Notes: generated from the sequence alone by a model not told the origin. A DNA stretch of 64,000 nucleotides from Chaunax sp. Z400 (GCA_037577475.1 CM075188.1:16450501-16514500), one strand, 5' to 3'. Counted from the first letter of the stretch, positions 1-50,660 are shown. Made by a program: numbers and translations.

Positions 1-442
1 TGGCAAAAACATGGTCACCTTTAGATTTAAGCCTTGACTTTGGAACTGGAGCCTTCAGAAGGGCCCCACCTGAGGATCTAAGGCTCATAGGGGATCAACA
101 TTTTTGTAATAGTTCTTGGGGCCACACCCAGATGAGGATGAATAAAATCTTGAAATCAATTCTAAATGGAATAGAAAGCCAATGGAGGGAAGCCAAGTTT
201 GGGGTAATGTGATGGTAAGCTGCTGCACTTTGAGACAAAAGAGTCATTTTTTTGGCTTATGCCAGACAGGAGGGAGTTATGATCAGTAAATATGCCTCAC
301 ATGTTATTATTATCAAACTCATTTACTGCACTTCATCTGGTTTCGTGTGATGCTGCACCAGATGTGTGCAAGGAAAACAATCACTGTTTTATAGTTAGTC
401 AATCTAAAGTAACTAAGTATTCTTCCCTCTTTCTCTCCACAG
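1..442 (+). other. fbn2b: Intron upstream of Hyb1 exon (partial)
   Basis: AT-rich intron end with a pyrimidine tract and cag acceptor at 440-442. No other feature seen. Confidence 0.8.
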
Positions 443-36171
<35,729 letters not shown>

Positions 36172-38765
36172 GCTCAGAGTGTGCTAGCAATCCTGTTCGG
36201 GACTCATTACTAAAGCCTTTGAGTTTTAACCTGCCCTTTTGTCCAATAACTTCTCCCCTCCAGCCCCCCTCTGCAGGAACATCCCCACCAACAGAGGGTC
36301 ATCAAGGGCTACGAAAGACTGAGTCAAGCAGCCCAACTCTAGCACCACTCAGTTAATGTTCATGTTATTATATGTTCATGTTTCGTCTTGTGCCCCTCCA
36401 CTTGTACCCGACTCAGCACTCATTCTCCACTAAGAGAGCTAGTGGAGGAGGGGGCAGAGAGGTTCGCTAGTGCTTGGACCATAAACCCCCCCAATAAAGA
36501 TACAGCGGCAGCAGATGGTTCACAAGTCCATGAAGCACTTTTGTAGACAATCAAACAAGAAATTACATAAAAGAGGAATTTTTTAAGAAATGAAGTGCTG
36601 AGAGAGGCCAAAGCTGTCTTTATGCAACATATATGTTAGTATTTAATCACAGTGTGGGATCTAAAGTGATGCATTTTTGTTTACTGTCACAAAGAAGTGA
36701 TATTAAAGCTAAATATAAGGGGTTTGGTGCCATCATGGTGGTCCAAGGACTTTCTTACCTCTCTGTGATCTTGGTAAAAAAAAATAAATCACAACACTGG
36801 GCAACAGGTTTTATTACGTCTGCCCCCTCAGTATTGTAGTTTGTCATTTAATGTATTTGTACTGTTTGATTAATGTTAACACGAAGGACTGCGACATTTA
36901 CACAGCATTTCAGGTTCTTTAGTCCATAGTGGTCTCTTATATATCTGGATGCCAACCAGTTTTCAGATGAGAAAACAGCAAGCTGTGTTCTGCTCTGATG
37001 TGACTGACTTTTGTCCTGTCTGTGGGCAGCGGCAAGCAGGGATTAGTGCGTTTGTGTGTGCTGTCATGTTTGGTTACCTCAGTACTTCTCACCGAGTATT
37101 GAAACCATGCTGTGATGCAGACTTTCAAACAAAAGAGGGTGCTATTGTTGCTCGGCATCCAACATGAGCAGGGAATACAACAGTTTGTAGCTCGTAGACT
37201 TAAAAGAAGATAGATAATGGTCATGTTTGTATTTATCCTTGTAGGGATTAAGACTTCAGGTGCACTGATTCTGGACATGACAGCCAGCTTTTTTCAGCTA
37301 AAGTCCAAAGTCTGTCTCCCTTGTCGACTGTCAGAGCTTTGTAGTGTCTTCCTCTTCTGCATTTTCACTCCTAAACATAAATGATTTAGGAGAATAGCGC
37401 CGTGGCTGACAGCCGGTGGTGGGAGGCTGAGCTTGACAACAAGCTGACTGTACCTGGCTTCTTCGACTTGACCGTGAGCTTGATGTCTGAGGTCTGAGCC
37501 TCATTTACAACACAAAGAGAGCTGGATAAACTAACAGTCTCAAATGTACATGACATGTTCATATTACCTAAGCTGTAACTAAAGGTAGTGCTTTCCAGAG
37601 TATGGGCACACACGTGAACACAAAACCTCGCACAAAAGAAAAAAAACAATTATCTGCAAGGTCATCTATCATTTATCATTATTTTTTTCTCTCAAGGAGG
37701 AAAAAGGTGCTAGATAATACCATCTCTTTCGCTGTACAAAGAAAGTGCAGTCTTGAATCTGGATTGCAAAAGTAACTTTTATTAGGATTTATTGTTGTGT
37801 ATGTCTGTCTTTTGTATTGTCTCAGTGCTGAAAAAACAATATTATCAAACTTGCTTCTTGAAAATTAAATTGTATATTTTTACGTGAAATGTAGATGTGT
37901 TGTTGTTTTTTATGTCAAGGTTGCCAAAGCAAGTACTCGTAGTAAGACCAAGATTGAAGGCCTTTTGTGCTGTTGACTTTGTTTTGTCGAGGAGAAAAAG
38001 AAGCAGTGACCAGTGACTGTACTGTTTGAAACCACTGTCACCAGTTCAATCAGCCATTATTAAAAGTAAATCAGAACATGTCAGAAAGATAACTAACATT
38101 CCTATCATCTATTATCTCATACATGCTTACACTGTCTGTACGATGCCATAAAGATCGATTCAAACTTGACCTCCAGCTAGTATCTATGGTGCTGAACAAT
38201 AATCTTTATCTCTTAACAGTCAAGGTTGCTGAACTGTCCCGCAACCTGGGCAATGTATGATACATAACCTTTTTTCTAACCTGGGAACCTTTGTATACTT
38301 TATATCTTTATTGTCAGTTTGTAATGTTTCTTTTGTTTGCCACTATGTTTAAAAAAAAGGCAGTGTGTCACGTGTTCTTACTGTATCTCAGCTTCAATGT
38401 CAAACTTGAAACTGCATTGTCATCATTATCTGCTTGCATTGAAATACTTGCTTTATACTAGAAAATAAGGAGCCTGTTTCACTTGTTCGAATGTTAACTG
38501 TAAGCCTGACCCTCACTGACACGAGTTCAGCTGAAAGCTGAAATGACAATCATCCAGTCACACCCCGTCTACTAGCTGTGGATCAATAAATCAATCAGCC
38601 GTCATGGGACATCATTTAATATCTTGAAAACTCATTGTCTTTGTGCTAAAAACCAAAGATCTATGACACCAAATGGCAGTATGTAAAATTAAAGCAATTC
38701 ACATAATATTGTAAACTTTCATCCAGTGACATTAATGGCAATAAAGTATTGTGGGTTATATTTTT
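36172..38765 (+). other. fbn2b: Probable fibrillin 3' UTR
   Basis: No ORF of interest. AT-rich sequence follows the stop up to AATAAA at 38740-38745, which has a GT-rich stretch just downstream. Earlier AATAAA hexamers at 36493 and 38585 could give shorter mRNAs. A UTR of about 2.6 kb is inferred; no transcript data are available. Confidence 0.6.
38740..38745 (+). terminator. Candidate distal poly(A) signal of fibrillin
   Basis: AATAAA followed within 40 bases by GT-rich sequence (tgtatcctgagtgttcc). It is the last plus-strand hexamer before the convergent cortexin 3' end. Confidence 0.55.
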
Positions 38766-38854
38766 AAATCTTGTATCCTGAGTGTTCCTATTCTCTTATG
38801 TTTGTATGTCCACGGTGAACAAAAGTGACACAAATTGACAGATAAATAATTATT

Positions 38855-38860
38855 TTTATT
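38855..38860 (-). terminator. Candidate poly(A) signal of cortexin
   Basis: TTTATT on the plus strand reads AATAAA on the minus strand. Downstream on that strand is a T/G-rich run (tttgtgtcacttttgttc). It lies about 1.15 kb beyond the cortexin stop and only about 110 bp from the fibrillin signal. Confidence 0.5.
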
Positions 38861-40007
38861 TAATTTCCAACACAAACAATGTGGACTTTCCACACAGTCC
38901 AGGTCTCAGTGGAAATTTAGAAGAGTAATTGAAGAGGATTTTTTTTTTCTTACTTTCACTGATTCAACCCTGTGTATTAAAACCAAAGCAGATAGTCAGA
39001 AAAATATGTAATTAGAAAACACACAAAAGCAAAGCTACCGGCTCTGCCCTCTAATACGTAGCTGCATGACTACTTCAAAAATCCACAGTCGAAAGATTGA
39101 TACAGAAAGAGGAAGAAGACAGATAAATAGCAAAAAAAAGAAGACTCCAAAACGTGAGTCGGGAATAGAAAAATAAAGCTTTCTTTTGCTAAAGGTTGCT
39201 GTTGCTTCATTTCCACACTTGGCAGGCTGACTAAAGCAAAGGACACAACCAGTGAACATAAACTATTCTTGCAGTAATAAGAGATTATATAGTTTCAATA
39301 TGGCTTTTCAGTTATAGACACACTAACACAGAAATCATACACTGACAAAATGTCCTGGAAATGCAAACTACCTGCTCAGGCCATGACATCTGAAACTACA
39401 GTGCTGCTTCAGGATCAGCATCCAAAACGAAAGAAAATGTGAGGATTTGTGCTCGTTGATCAGCAGCTTCGATGCTTTACAATGGACATTAGAGTTCATT
39501 AAAGGGGTGTCTGCTTAAGTGTGAACTCCTTCATTTAACCTCTGCTTATGGTCAAAAATGTAGGTGGTCTTTCCAAAAATCATATTGTGTTGTAAGCTCT
39601 TGGGTTTGAAAACCTAGCCCTAAAGTGATGTGACGTGGTAGCATGTTCGACTAGTAGGTTAAGGCAGCTGTGCAACTCATTATTTCTGTCCTTCATGCTC
39701 TAAAACCTGGGTTTAGGTGAGTGTTTAGCTCGAAGGGATTCCAGTTCTCTGCATGCTTGTTGTTGAACCAGACTGATTAAGGTTACGTAGCATCCTGCAG
39801 CCTCATAGTTACACCAGTACACAGGCTGTAAAACAGTGACATACATGAGGAATACTTCAACATCAGGTAAACGCCCTTCTTACAGTGCATTGACAATATT
39901 ATGCATTGATACAGACCATTTCCACATCTAAATTATTCAATACTCTTTACGATTGTGTCTATGTGCAATCAGACATCCCCTTTTCCACCCTCTCTTTACA
40001 CATCACC
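38861..40007 (-). other. ctxn1: Probable cortexin 3' UTR
   Basis: Non-coding sequence between the cortexin stop codon and its candidate poly(A) signal. I see no other gene or repeat. Extent is inferred from the hexamer only. Confidence 0.5.
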
Positions 40008-40298
40008 CTACACCAGTGCATAATCAAACTGGCCCCTCTCCAGCCCCTCCTTGTGGTCAGTCCAGGATGATGCAGGCATGCGGCTGTAGGGGTCCAGCAG
40101 GATCCTGAAGCACCTGACCAGCAGGAAGACCAGGAAGAGCATAAGGAGGCCAACAAAGGCAAAGGCAGTGCGCTGTTCATTGTCCACCCCAACCAAGGCC
40201 AGAGGGGCGCTGCTGCTGCCACCGCCAGGGCTGCCAGGGAGTGAGGCGCCAGCTGGTGACAGCAGCAATTCGTAGTCAAGTGTGGGAACATCGTTCAT
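40008..40298 (-). CDS. ctxn1: Cortexin-1, small single-pass neuronal membrane protein
   Basis: 96 codons plus TAG. Cortexins are short brain-enriched membrane proteins, probably of the plasma membrane, with no enzymatic role known. Residues 1-43 are a Ser/Gly/Pro-rich N-terminus, about 44-62 form the membrane span (AFAFVGLLMLFLVFLLV), and the cytosolic tail is the family signature RCFRILLDPYSRMPASSW, then DHKEGLERGQFDYALV. The SRMPASSWTDHKE form is that of cortexin-1, not cortexin-2 or -3. The ATG at 40298 was chosen because MNDVPTLDYE gives the usual length and has A at -3. An in-frame ATG at 40388 would give 126 residues with an unfamiliar N-terminus. The gene faces fibrillin tail to tail. 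A 5' non-coding exon is expected upstream, with possible acceptor near 40335. Confidence 0.9.
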   Translation of the reverse strand: MNDVPTLDYELLLSPAGASLPGSPGGGSSSAPLALVGVDNEQRTAFAFVGLLMLFLVFLLVRCFRILLDPYSRMPASSWTDHKEGLERGQFDYALV

Positions 40299-42941
40299 CC
40301 TCCACGGAGCCCGAAGACAGGGCTTACACACTGACTGGATAGTTGGTGTATTGGGGGGAGGTGTGGCGAAGGAGGGGAAGGTGTTCATGAGGAGTGGTGT
40401 AGTAAGAAAGGCCAAACCAGAGATTGGGAGTCGGAGAAGGCAGTTTCTAAGCGTTTATATTGTAGACCCTGTCTGTTGGATGAAGAGCATGTGGCCTGAA
40501 TAAGATGTTAGATCACCTAAATTAACAAGTAGTTAACAAGTAACGGGACTGCAGAACAATCTCCAGGTCATAGAAGTCCATGCAATTTGGTTAGGATGAG
40601 TGTATTGTGTACGTGTATCATCTTCCTCTGCATGACAGTTTATTCAGTCAAATCTAGGTCAGTCAAAGTGGCATGGCCAAGAAAGTCTTTGCCCTAATCT
40701 GTTCTGACAATGTGACAGACAGATGACATACTTTCAGTTTGTACTGGGATGTATGTGCATGACCTGAATAAACAGTGTAATGAAGCCGTTTGGCATTCTT
40801 ATTTGAGTGGCCAACCCTCAAGCGTTAATGTTTTTAGAATATTTATCAGGGCCACTTTGTCACTTTACCTCTCATTTTCACTCTCAAGCAGAGCAGACAG
40901 GATGTGACATGACCTCCTGCTAATGCAAACACACAGATACTGGTCTGATCACAGTCAAGGTCAGTGTTCTCGACGGGAGTTGACAGTGATGGACTTCTGA
41001 CGCCCAGTTGGGTATAGTTATTTAAGTGCGTGAGCCAAACAAAGGCAGGTGTGTGTCTGAGTGTGTATAGCCAATTAGATAAGGATGTCAGTGAATCAAT
41101 GGCCTTAAATAAAAGACGGTGCTGACGTTGCCTGCTAAATGAAATGTGTCCTCTTTTGCGTACAGGAGCATGGTAATTGGGTCAGAACTGTCAAGTGTTT
41201 AAATATGCTGGGATGATTTCTTCAGAAAAAAACAACCTCTTCTGACAAGTAGAGCAGCGACAAGAGGCAGAAAACCAGTCAGAAAGTTCTGAGAGGATGA
41301 GTTTGTGTCTGGTAAATTGTCATAAAGGAAAAGTGGCTTCATCAAGTTCAATCTGCAGTCTAACAGAATCTGCTCATGTGGCTGTTCCAGCAGTCTTCAG
41401 TAGACATCACAGATCGTCATTAGCAGATGTAATGTCATCGGATGTCAACCGCAGCTCCTTTCAGATGTCCACCTGAAAGAATAAGAGGCATTTGGTTGGT
41501 TGGAAAAGCATTGATATAATTGTCCAGAAACATCCCTAGTAAAGCTTTAATGAGAACGTTTACAGCACAATGTAACAACAATACAGTCAAAGTGCTTAAA
41601 ATGAAGCATTGCATAACTTTTCCATTAGGACTGATTGTTTTTAAGACCATAAGGGAGCAGATTAAGTCATTCCTTCCTCTTTTCATCACACAATGTGATT
41701 ATTACCACCCTCTACTCAATAAGTAACAGTGACACTAACATTAGGCATCTGTGGAGAGAACGCCAGCATCCCCTCTAATGACACTCAATTAGCAAGTTGA
41801 TTATAGTGTCATCATGGCCACATTAGCGGAAATGAATGGATGATTATAAACACTGATGCTGACTTACATCACCCTGAAGTGTCATGGTGGGACATTTGTT
41901 CACTTGTTGACCCCCTTCATTAATTTGCTCACACGACGGACAAAGCGTTTGGAGACCTTCGATAATAATCTAATATCACGTCTCCTATGGCAGACCAGAC
42001 TTCCAATCATTGTGGAAATGCAATACCCAACCATTTTTACTTGCTTACCACCAGTCTGAATAGGATGGTGATAGCAAGAGATATGCAGAGTGCTGTGTGT
42101 ATGTGTGTGGGGTCCTAAGTGAAATGGTTGGAAACAGGATGCAACACAAATAGGAGGTGCTTTTTAAATCCTAAATGAATGTATTAAAGGTTATGTAATG
42201 CATGATGATTAAAAAAGTTACACTCATACAAATATAATCTCTCAATCATCACTTAAGACCCTCTGGAAGTTTACGGTGGGGTATTGATCGGCAGAGACCT
42301 TCTGTTGGCCTATATTTGTTTACTTTTAAACTATTTCATTGTCTTCAACACGTGTCTAGGAGTCAACCTTTGGGCAGTGGATGTGTAAACCCCCCAGCCA
42401 CAGTGCATAGGGGGTGACATCAGGACTCTATAAACGCATTGCTGTCTTCTTCTCTTTCCTCTGCTCTTGGTCTGTTATGGACATACAAAGAGCTGCAGGT
42501 CAGTGTGTCCGTTTGACCATTGGCGGGACTGAGCGACCGCCCACTTTAGAGCATGACCGCCACGGAGCATGCTTTACTTCTCTGACTCACTGCTTCGTTC
42601 TTGCTAGCGCTGCTCCCTCTCTTCATTGAATATCTAAAAATAGGAATGTAAAATGGACAGAAAACAGGGGAGGATCAAAAGCAAACAATGAAGATTGATA
42701 GAGGAGGTTAAGGAGGATGAAGAGGATGAAGAGGCAGCAGCACAGAGAGGAGAGGTTGGCTGGCAGAAACTGTGGTGACCCTCCTCTGCGTGGCAAAATG
42801 CCTTTTCCATACACAATCTCTCTGTTTCTCTTTCTCTCTGCCTGTTGGTTTTCAAAGAATTCCTATCTGCTGCTTCATCAGCCAGCGGCTCCATCAGGGC
42901 ACACTTGGAAGGTGGCACTCATACTGTGAATAAATGTACAC

Positions 42942-42944
<3 letters not shown>
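40299..42944. other. Region upstream of cortexin coding exon
   Basis: Presumably cortexin 5' UTR and intron, then unassigned sequence. No supported coding exon. A plus-strand TATAAA at 42429-42434 preceded by TGACATCA is present, but no gene follows that I can recognise. Confidence 0.5.

Positions 42945-42977
<33 letters not shown>
42945..42977 (+). repeat. (TG)n microsatellite
   Basis: 33 bases of TG repeat in non-coding sequence. Confidence 0.95.
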
Positions 42978-44308
<1,331 letters not shown>

Positions 44309-44408
44309 ATGCGTGAGAATAAGCCACTGTAAAGAGGAGGACAGACAGAGATTGCTCAGCTTTTCCTGCTCGTTAAGTCTCCTACCCACCATTAACTTCC
44401 ATCAGCCT

Positions 44409-44412
<4 letters not shown>

Positions 44413-44495
<83 letters not shown>
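44413..44495 (+). repeat. (CA)n microsatellite
   Basis: About 83 bases of pure CA, inverted relative to the GT array 105 bp to its left. Confidence 0.98.
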
Positions 44496-44498
<3 letters not shown>

Positions 44499-45892
44499 TG
44501 TCCATCAGTTTCATCTTGTCTGACTCGCATTAGCTCTTGACTACTCCATTTCTCTTCCAGAACACCACCAGCACCGGCTAGACCGAGACACAACTGCACC
44601 AGGGGGGACTCACTTCACTTTGACAAAAACACACACTTGGAGATATAATGGAATAGATGGAAAAGTAAAAATGCACACACACACACACACACACATACAA
44701 ACAAACACACACAATACATTCACACTCAAGCATGCTCACCCAAGCTTATGTTGACAGAACCCATCAGGGTAAATGAAATGAAGAGAGCTGAAAATAATTT
44801 AGTTACCTCTCAGGTGACCAGGGTGTCACGTTTCCCCTCCTCTGTCCACCTCCCCCCCTCTCTCTCTCTCTTTTGAGGTGTCTGCTCAGTCTCGCTTATC
44901 TCTGATGCACCCACACAAATTCCCAGGGTCACATCTTATCAAAACAAGGACAAGCATGATCTTTTCGAACAGAAAACCACAAAACGCCACTGTCCTCTCC
45001 TGCTAGGCATACAGATAGCTGACAGAGCCAGCCTCCACAGGATTCAGCACAGAGACAGCCTTGATTTGTCATTATTTATAGCCTAAGAAAGGCCACTCTC
45101 TACAAGTAATTAGACTTTAGAAACAACAAGAAAGAAAGGGAAAAGAGAGAGAGAGAGAGAGAGATAGCAAGTGGCAAGAGCACAAGAAAGAGAGAGGGAG
45201 ATGGTAAATGTCCCCGGTCTCAGCCACAGCCTGCTGGGAATTGAATTAACTCTTTCCAATTTGCTGCTTATGAAGATAAAGTGGACCCGAAGAAAAGGCT
45301 AAGGAGAGCTGCATGAGCTCCACAAGCTCAGATGGGAATCCCCCTTCAGCTTCAGTTTACAAAACAAACACATGGCATTCAGAGGAACACACACAGATAT
45401 CGTCAAAGGGCTCTATTTCATATGATTTTTGCTGATTTTGATTTAATTTGTCAGGCCAGGGAGATTAAACCTATTGTGTATCTGTGACTAATGAGGATGA
45501 TGGAGACCGGGTCACCTTGAGCAGTGTGCAACAATAAATAACCTCCAAATACGAACTTCATCCTACATGTGTAGCTTAGTCGTTTTAAGATACATGCTCT
45601 GAAGGAACGGATTCACACAACTTTGTGCAAATGCACACTCAGATTCATACACCAAAACATGACTGTCTTCAGGTATTTTTAGCACCTGAGAGAGACAAAG
45701 TGTCTGTGGTGTTGTTTACACACTTTAGTAGGTTTGCTCCTCAAATAGCCTCGTCATAATTAGGCTGGCAGACATTTAGCGGCGACAGTAATGATGATAA
45801 AGTTGAGCAATTAAATATTTTGCTGTTCAAACAAGGCCAGCCACTGGTTTCCTGAAACACATTTGCTTATGTACAACAAAGTGATCACTCCG
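44496..45892. other. Non-coding stretch
   Basis: Contains a short CA run (44674-44694), a GA run (45146-45162) and polypyrimidine stretches. No gene identified. Confidence 0.7.
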
Positions 45893-46215
45893 ATGATGAA
45901 TTCAGGTAACAGTCTTTATTTTAAGACACACTGTAAATAAACCAAATTAAACACCACTATGTGATTTCAGCTTCCACAGTTCAACGATCTGTAAGCTTTG
46001 CAGCTTTAATGCCGACGCGTGTTTCATGTCTCCAGTATTCAAGAGTCAGAACACTCTGTGTGTGTGTGGTAGAGACTCTCCCAGGTCCAGCACACCACTG
46101 CAGATAAAGGAGAGAGTCATCAGTACAACACAAAACACCTGTTATCATTAACTCTCTCTCCCTGACCCTGCTTCCTTGAACTGTTCCTTCTCTCTTTCTC
46201 TCTCTCTCTCCTCCA
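45893..46215 (-). mobile_element. Retroelement-like fragment, copy B
   Basis: Shares ordered blocks with 27072-27425: cgatgatgaa beside tttatt, catgtctccag, ccaggtcca, gagagagtcatcag, the aacacaaaacacctg block and ttaactctctctccct. The poly(A) signal again reads on the minus strand. No reading frame for a retroelement protein. Confidence 0.5.
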
Positions 46216-49200
46216 CCACAATTTTATATTGAGATATTTGTCACTAACATCTCCAATGTCAGAAACACATTTAAAATCACACCACTCATTATCGGATGAA
46301 TTTGAAAAAAAACCTTTCTTTATTGTAAAATTGATTGTAAATTCATATGTAGGGGCACTTGACTGATTTTTGTGAGTAGTTTTGAGTCTAAAAACAAATT
46401 TTTAGAGAAATAGCCACAATGCCTTTATCCAACTAATCCCAAATCACCACTCCCTTACTAAACTAACCCACTCCTATAAAAAGGCAGGATGACTGGGGAG
46501 AAAATGACATCTGCAAGAATGCCACGGCTGGCATGCTGGAGGCAGGGCAGTCCAAAAGGCAGTACACACAGGCGTCGCCAGGAAGGTGAATGCTCACCAA
46601 TGACACATCTACACCAGCGTTATGTAGCCATAGGAAGAACGATAGTCCACCCACATCCTGGTTGACAACGTGCAAAGACCCAGAATCAGGATTGACATAT
46701 CTACTCGTCATCACCATGAAATCCTATGACCTCCATCCACAAGTAATCGGTCTAGCAACAGTACTCCAGCACGACATCGCTCTACTACACCCGGCTCGTG
46801 TGTGTGCCCAGTTTGTGGAGAAGAAGGATGACATAGTTCTTACTTTTATGGTTTTTTTAAGGAACTAAATGTAGGTTGTAAGCAAATATAATATAAACAA
46901 TACAAGCAAATTTGCAGATAAACACGGTGGTTCAATTTCAAACCGCTGAGGTGTACTTTTCCACAGCTCACTCCTCATCAGTTTGAAATATGGATCTTAC
47001 CACCAGGCGCTCGTGAAGAGAAAAAGTGGCCCACAACTGTAGTGAACAGTTCACATCACCTTACAAGGAAACTTAACGACGTAGTGAACAAGGAGACATG
47101 AACAAGGGATGGAGATATCGAGAGAAAGACAAATGGAGTTGTACACAGATGAGGGAGCAAAGGGAAAAAATAAGCCCTTTGTGATTCTCAATGGAGCCTA
47201 GCAATTTCATCTTCCGAGCTGCCTACAATCTATCATTTTATCACCAGCCCAGATGAACACGCAGTCTATTTTCTCCATCAGCATATTAAGGGTTTTCAAG
47301 GTCACTTTTTCATCAATATTTAAAGTATTTGAGATCTAGACCAGTAATAATTTGAACAAGACAAGATTTCTGGTTTAGCCAAACTCAGATGCCGCTGCTA
47401 AGCATGAAGTCTCCTCTGATAGGGTCATCTGCTCATTGTCAGACGTTTCTCCCAAAAACACCGAGCAGGAACAGACACCAGGTCGGAGGATGAGGATTTA
47501 GTCTATTTAGTGACAAATCTGTTTCGTCCTCTCTCCTGGTTGGTTGAAAAATGTTTGATTTTTTGAATCATTTTCCTGCTTTAAATTTGTGCGGTTTCAA
47601 TTTCTCTAAATATTTGTGCCAGCAAAATGTTGAATTAAATTGTGTTCAAAATGTTTCGAATTGCAGACTCACAAAAAGTGATACAACAGCTGCAGGTTTG
47701 AAATGATTTCTGGGCATCATTCCAGAAGGCCTTAATTTGATACCTAAGAATATCACGTCTAATATCCACGGACTCTGCTGCACCCAGTTCAATAAAGCTG
47801 GCATGTTACAAAAAATAAAAATGGCAATAAAATACAAAAGACTAAATGCACAGCATCCGAAGGTCTATTGATCTGTGAATATTATTTCACCCAGTCATGA
47901 ATCTGTAAACTCTAAATGTGATTTTTTTTCTTCTGTTATAAAGCACCTTAGGGGCTGACTCAAAGACAAGAGAGTCCTAAAAACATATTTGTCGCTTCTA
48001 GTCATCTATCTCACTGATGTTGGCATGCTGATACGCAGCAAAAGAAATCACCTCTCTCCCCTGTTCACCACTTTAAACAACTCTGTCACATCTGACCATC
48101 ACTTGCATCAATCCCCTCTTCCATCACTTGCTTCCCTTTTTGAAATGGCCTCTGTCTTTCTTTCTCCAAAAATCCCTTCTGTCCCACCAGTCAGGGTGAA
48201 TAAATGTCAGCCAAATCATATCCACCTACATCCTACATTTAATTCATAAATCAAAGGCATGAAATATTCACACGCGCTTAGGATAGAGGGTTACTGGCCA
48301 AGAAGTGGGGACAGGTCGGGAGTGGGTGGATGAATGTGTGGCAATGATGGTGACTAAGTCAGAAAGTAAAAGTAAGTATATAAAAGATAATTCTGTATTA
48401 ATTCTGAAAGAAACAATAGAGGGGATGGAGAGAGGTTGTAATTTAGTGTGAGAGAAGCTGACATGGCCAATCTAACCCTATAATTCAACTTCCAAAGACT
48501 CCCTGCTGCTGTCACAATAGCTAACAGCAGAACACACCACGGGAGAGACCTGGCAGTGAGGTGTCAGATAAAAAGATGAGGTAAGGGAAGGCAAATGGGT
48601 AGAGGAGACAGATTGAGAGTAGGGTGGAGAGCAGAGCAGTAATGCCTATGATTCATGTCTGCATTCAGACAGAGCACAGGTCTGTGGCTACCCAGGGAGC
48701 GGAGAGGGTCAGGTAGCATCAATCTGATACATATGGAGGGGGTGAGAGAGAAAAAAATGAGATTCAGAGAGGATGGAGGTGGGAGGGGTGTGTGTCAGCA
48801 TTATGAAAGTCAGAGGACAGCACTTTCCCTCCATCAGGCAGCCATTCTGTCAAGTCCATCGGGACAGAGCAGAGCCTGTGCCAGCCACGATGAAGGCCAT
48901 ATATATTACATGCACAACACTTGCCTAAAACCAAGGTGGCAGGGCTTAGAGTCAGCATTAAAAAAATTCAGACACTTTGCAGAAGATGGTAAAAGGAAAA
49001 AATGACCCAAGACATCAGAGAAACCATGAGCTAGGATGTAAAATAATACGTTTTAGTCAACGATGCAAAAAAACCCAGTTTGGCCCACACCCATAAATGT
49101 GAAAGTATAATATCAGGTTCTCATTCCCAGCCAATCTGATCCACCTTATAAGAAAAAGACGAGCTTTTAATACTCAACAATGGCAAAGTGCTGATTCAAA

Positions 49201-50490
49201 CAGTAAAGATGGAATCACTATGCTCAGCAGGGCGCTGGTCAGTGCTCTGATCCCCAATGACAATTGAAGCCACCAGTTGAACTCTTGAATTCATCACAAA
49301 GATACAGAAATATCACCTTACTGGGGTGATGGTAGTCTGTAGAGCTGAATGATTCAAGGTCGGGTGGAGAGACAGAGGAGGGGTGGAGGGATCTTAAAGC
49401 CTTGCTGACCAGAAAAGGAGAAGCCAGACACATATAGGGCAGAACAAAGGAGGGATTTTCTGCACACTTTACGTCATGGTCCATCAGCAGATTTCTTTCC
49501 AAGAAGTGATTAGGCTCACTTCTGGTATTTTCATAGTTAATAGACTTGCCCCTCTATGGCCAACGGTATGAGTTGAGATGGAACAGGGACAGTAAATGTT
49601 CTGCACAAGGGGTTAATAAATATTTGTCAAGGTTGAAGACAAATAATTTGCCACTTCTTATTGGTGTTCATGTGAGCAGGAGGTGGCAAATAGGATGTTT
49701 ATGACCCTGTAAGTGCTTATATACAGTTATATACAGCTGAATGAATCACGCTCAGTTACTTCGCTATTATTTTAGGGACAATACAGTGAAGTGACACAAA
49801 ATGCAAAAGTGAACTCTTGTTCTATGTTTCAGTGTGGAAATCATTTCTGAACTGAAGTATAGCACGACATTTAAATTGGGACCATCAGAGCAACCCAACA
49901 AAGACACTTTAGTGACTTTAATTTTCAGACGAGACCTGAACCATGTAATAAAGCAACAGGAGAATAAACGACACAAGATATCAACACTAATAACAAAGAT
50001 TGGCAGTGACACAGTGAGACAGCCGTGTGGTGGAGAACCTGATTCACTAATGTGCTTTGTGTAATACTGTATATCCTGACAGGGGTGTTAGGAGGGCTTA
50101 CCCATCTCAGCTTTTCTTTCCTCTCCATCCTACTTCCTCTCATTACAGCCCATTACATGATGACACTGACAGCTTCCAGCAGATCAGCATGACTGTGGCG
50201 TGTGGTGCATTTATCAGAAAACTGGCAGTGAACAAAGATTGGTTGGTCTTATATTAATGTTTATTTATCATATCATATTATTACTCTTCTTATTTCAACT
50301 CTTTTCTCAAGCATTTCATGTTTATAATGATGAGAAAAAAAAATTTTAAAATCCGAAACCATTTCCTTAAGTGGAAATTGTATGTCTCCTTTTGTATCAT
50401 TTCATGTACATGTTCATCTTTATGGATTGTATCCATTCTGACATATTTGGCATCTTTGGAAACTTTGGGAGTGTGGAATACATTTTTTTC
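46216..50490. other. Non-coding stretch
   Basis: About 4.3 kb with a few ORFs of 60-115 codons lacking any domain I know. No repeat recognised. Possibly cortexin intron. Confidence 0.6.
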
Positions 50491-50660
50491 GGTCGGCGCA
50501 GGTTCAATTCCGACCCGTGGCCATTTGCCGCATGTCGTCCCCCCCACTCTCTCTCCCACATTTCCTGTCACCTCTTCGGCTGTCCTATCCAATAAAGGCA
50601 TAAAATGCCCCAAAAAATAACTTTAAGAAAAACAACAACAAAAAAACAAAAACAATGCAC
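50491..50660 (+). mobile_element. tRNA-type SINE, 5'-truncated
   Basis: Box-B-like ggttcaattcc at 50501, then the fish SINE body (tgccgcatgtcgtcc, ctctctctcccacatttcctgtc, ctgtcctatccaataaaggc) and the tail aaaatgccccaaaaaataa with an A-rich end. Box A is missing, so this is a 5'-truncated insertion. Confidence 0.75.

Noticed and set aside
40299..40415. Longer cortexin reading frame, to 40415
   Set aside because: The first codon there is TTG, not ATG. The ATG at 40388 would add 30 residues unlike any cortexin, and the ATG at 40298 gives the expected start.
46463..46868. Possible small gene with TATAAAAA at about 46474 and ORFs of 84-92 codons on both strands
   Set aside because: No recognisable domain, signal peptide or splice pattern; chance ORFs in non-coding sequence are expected at this length.
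50491..50660. tRNA gene suggested by a box B
   Set aside because: No box A and no cloverleaf; the downstream body and A-rich tail are those of a SINE.
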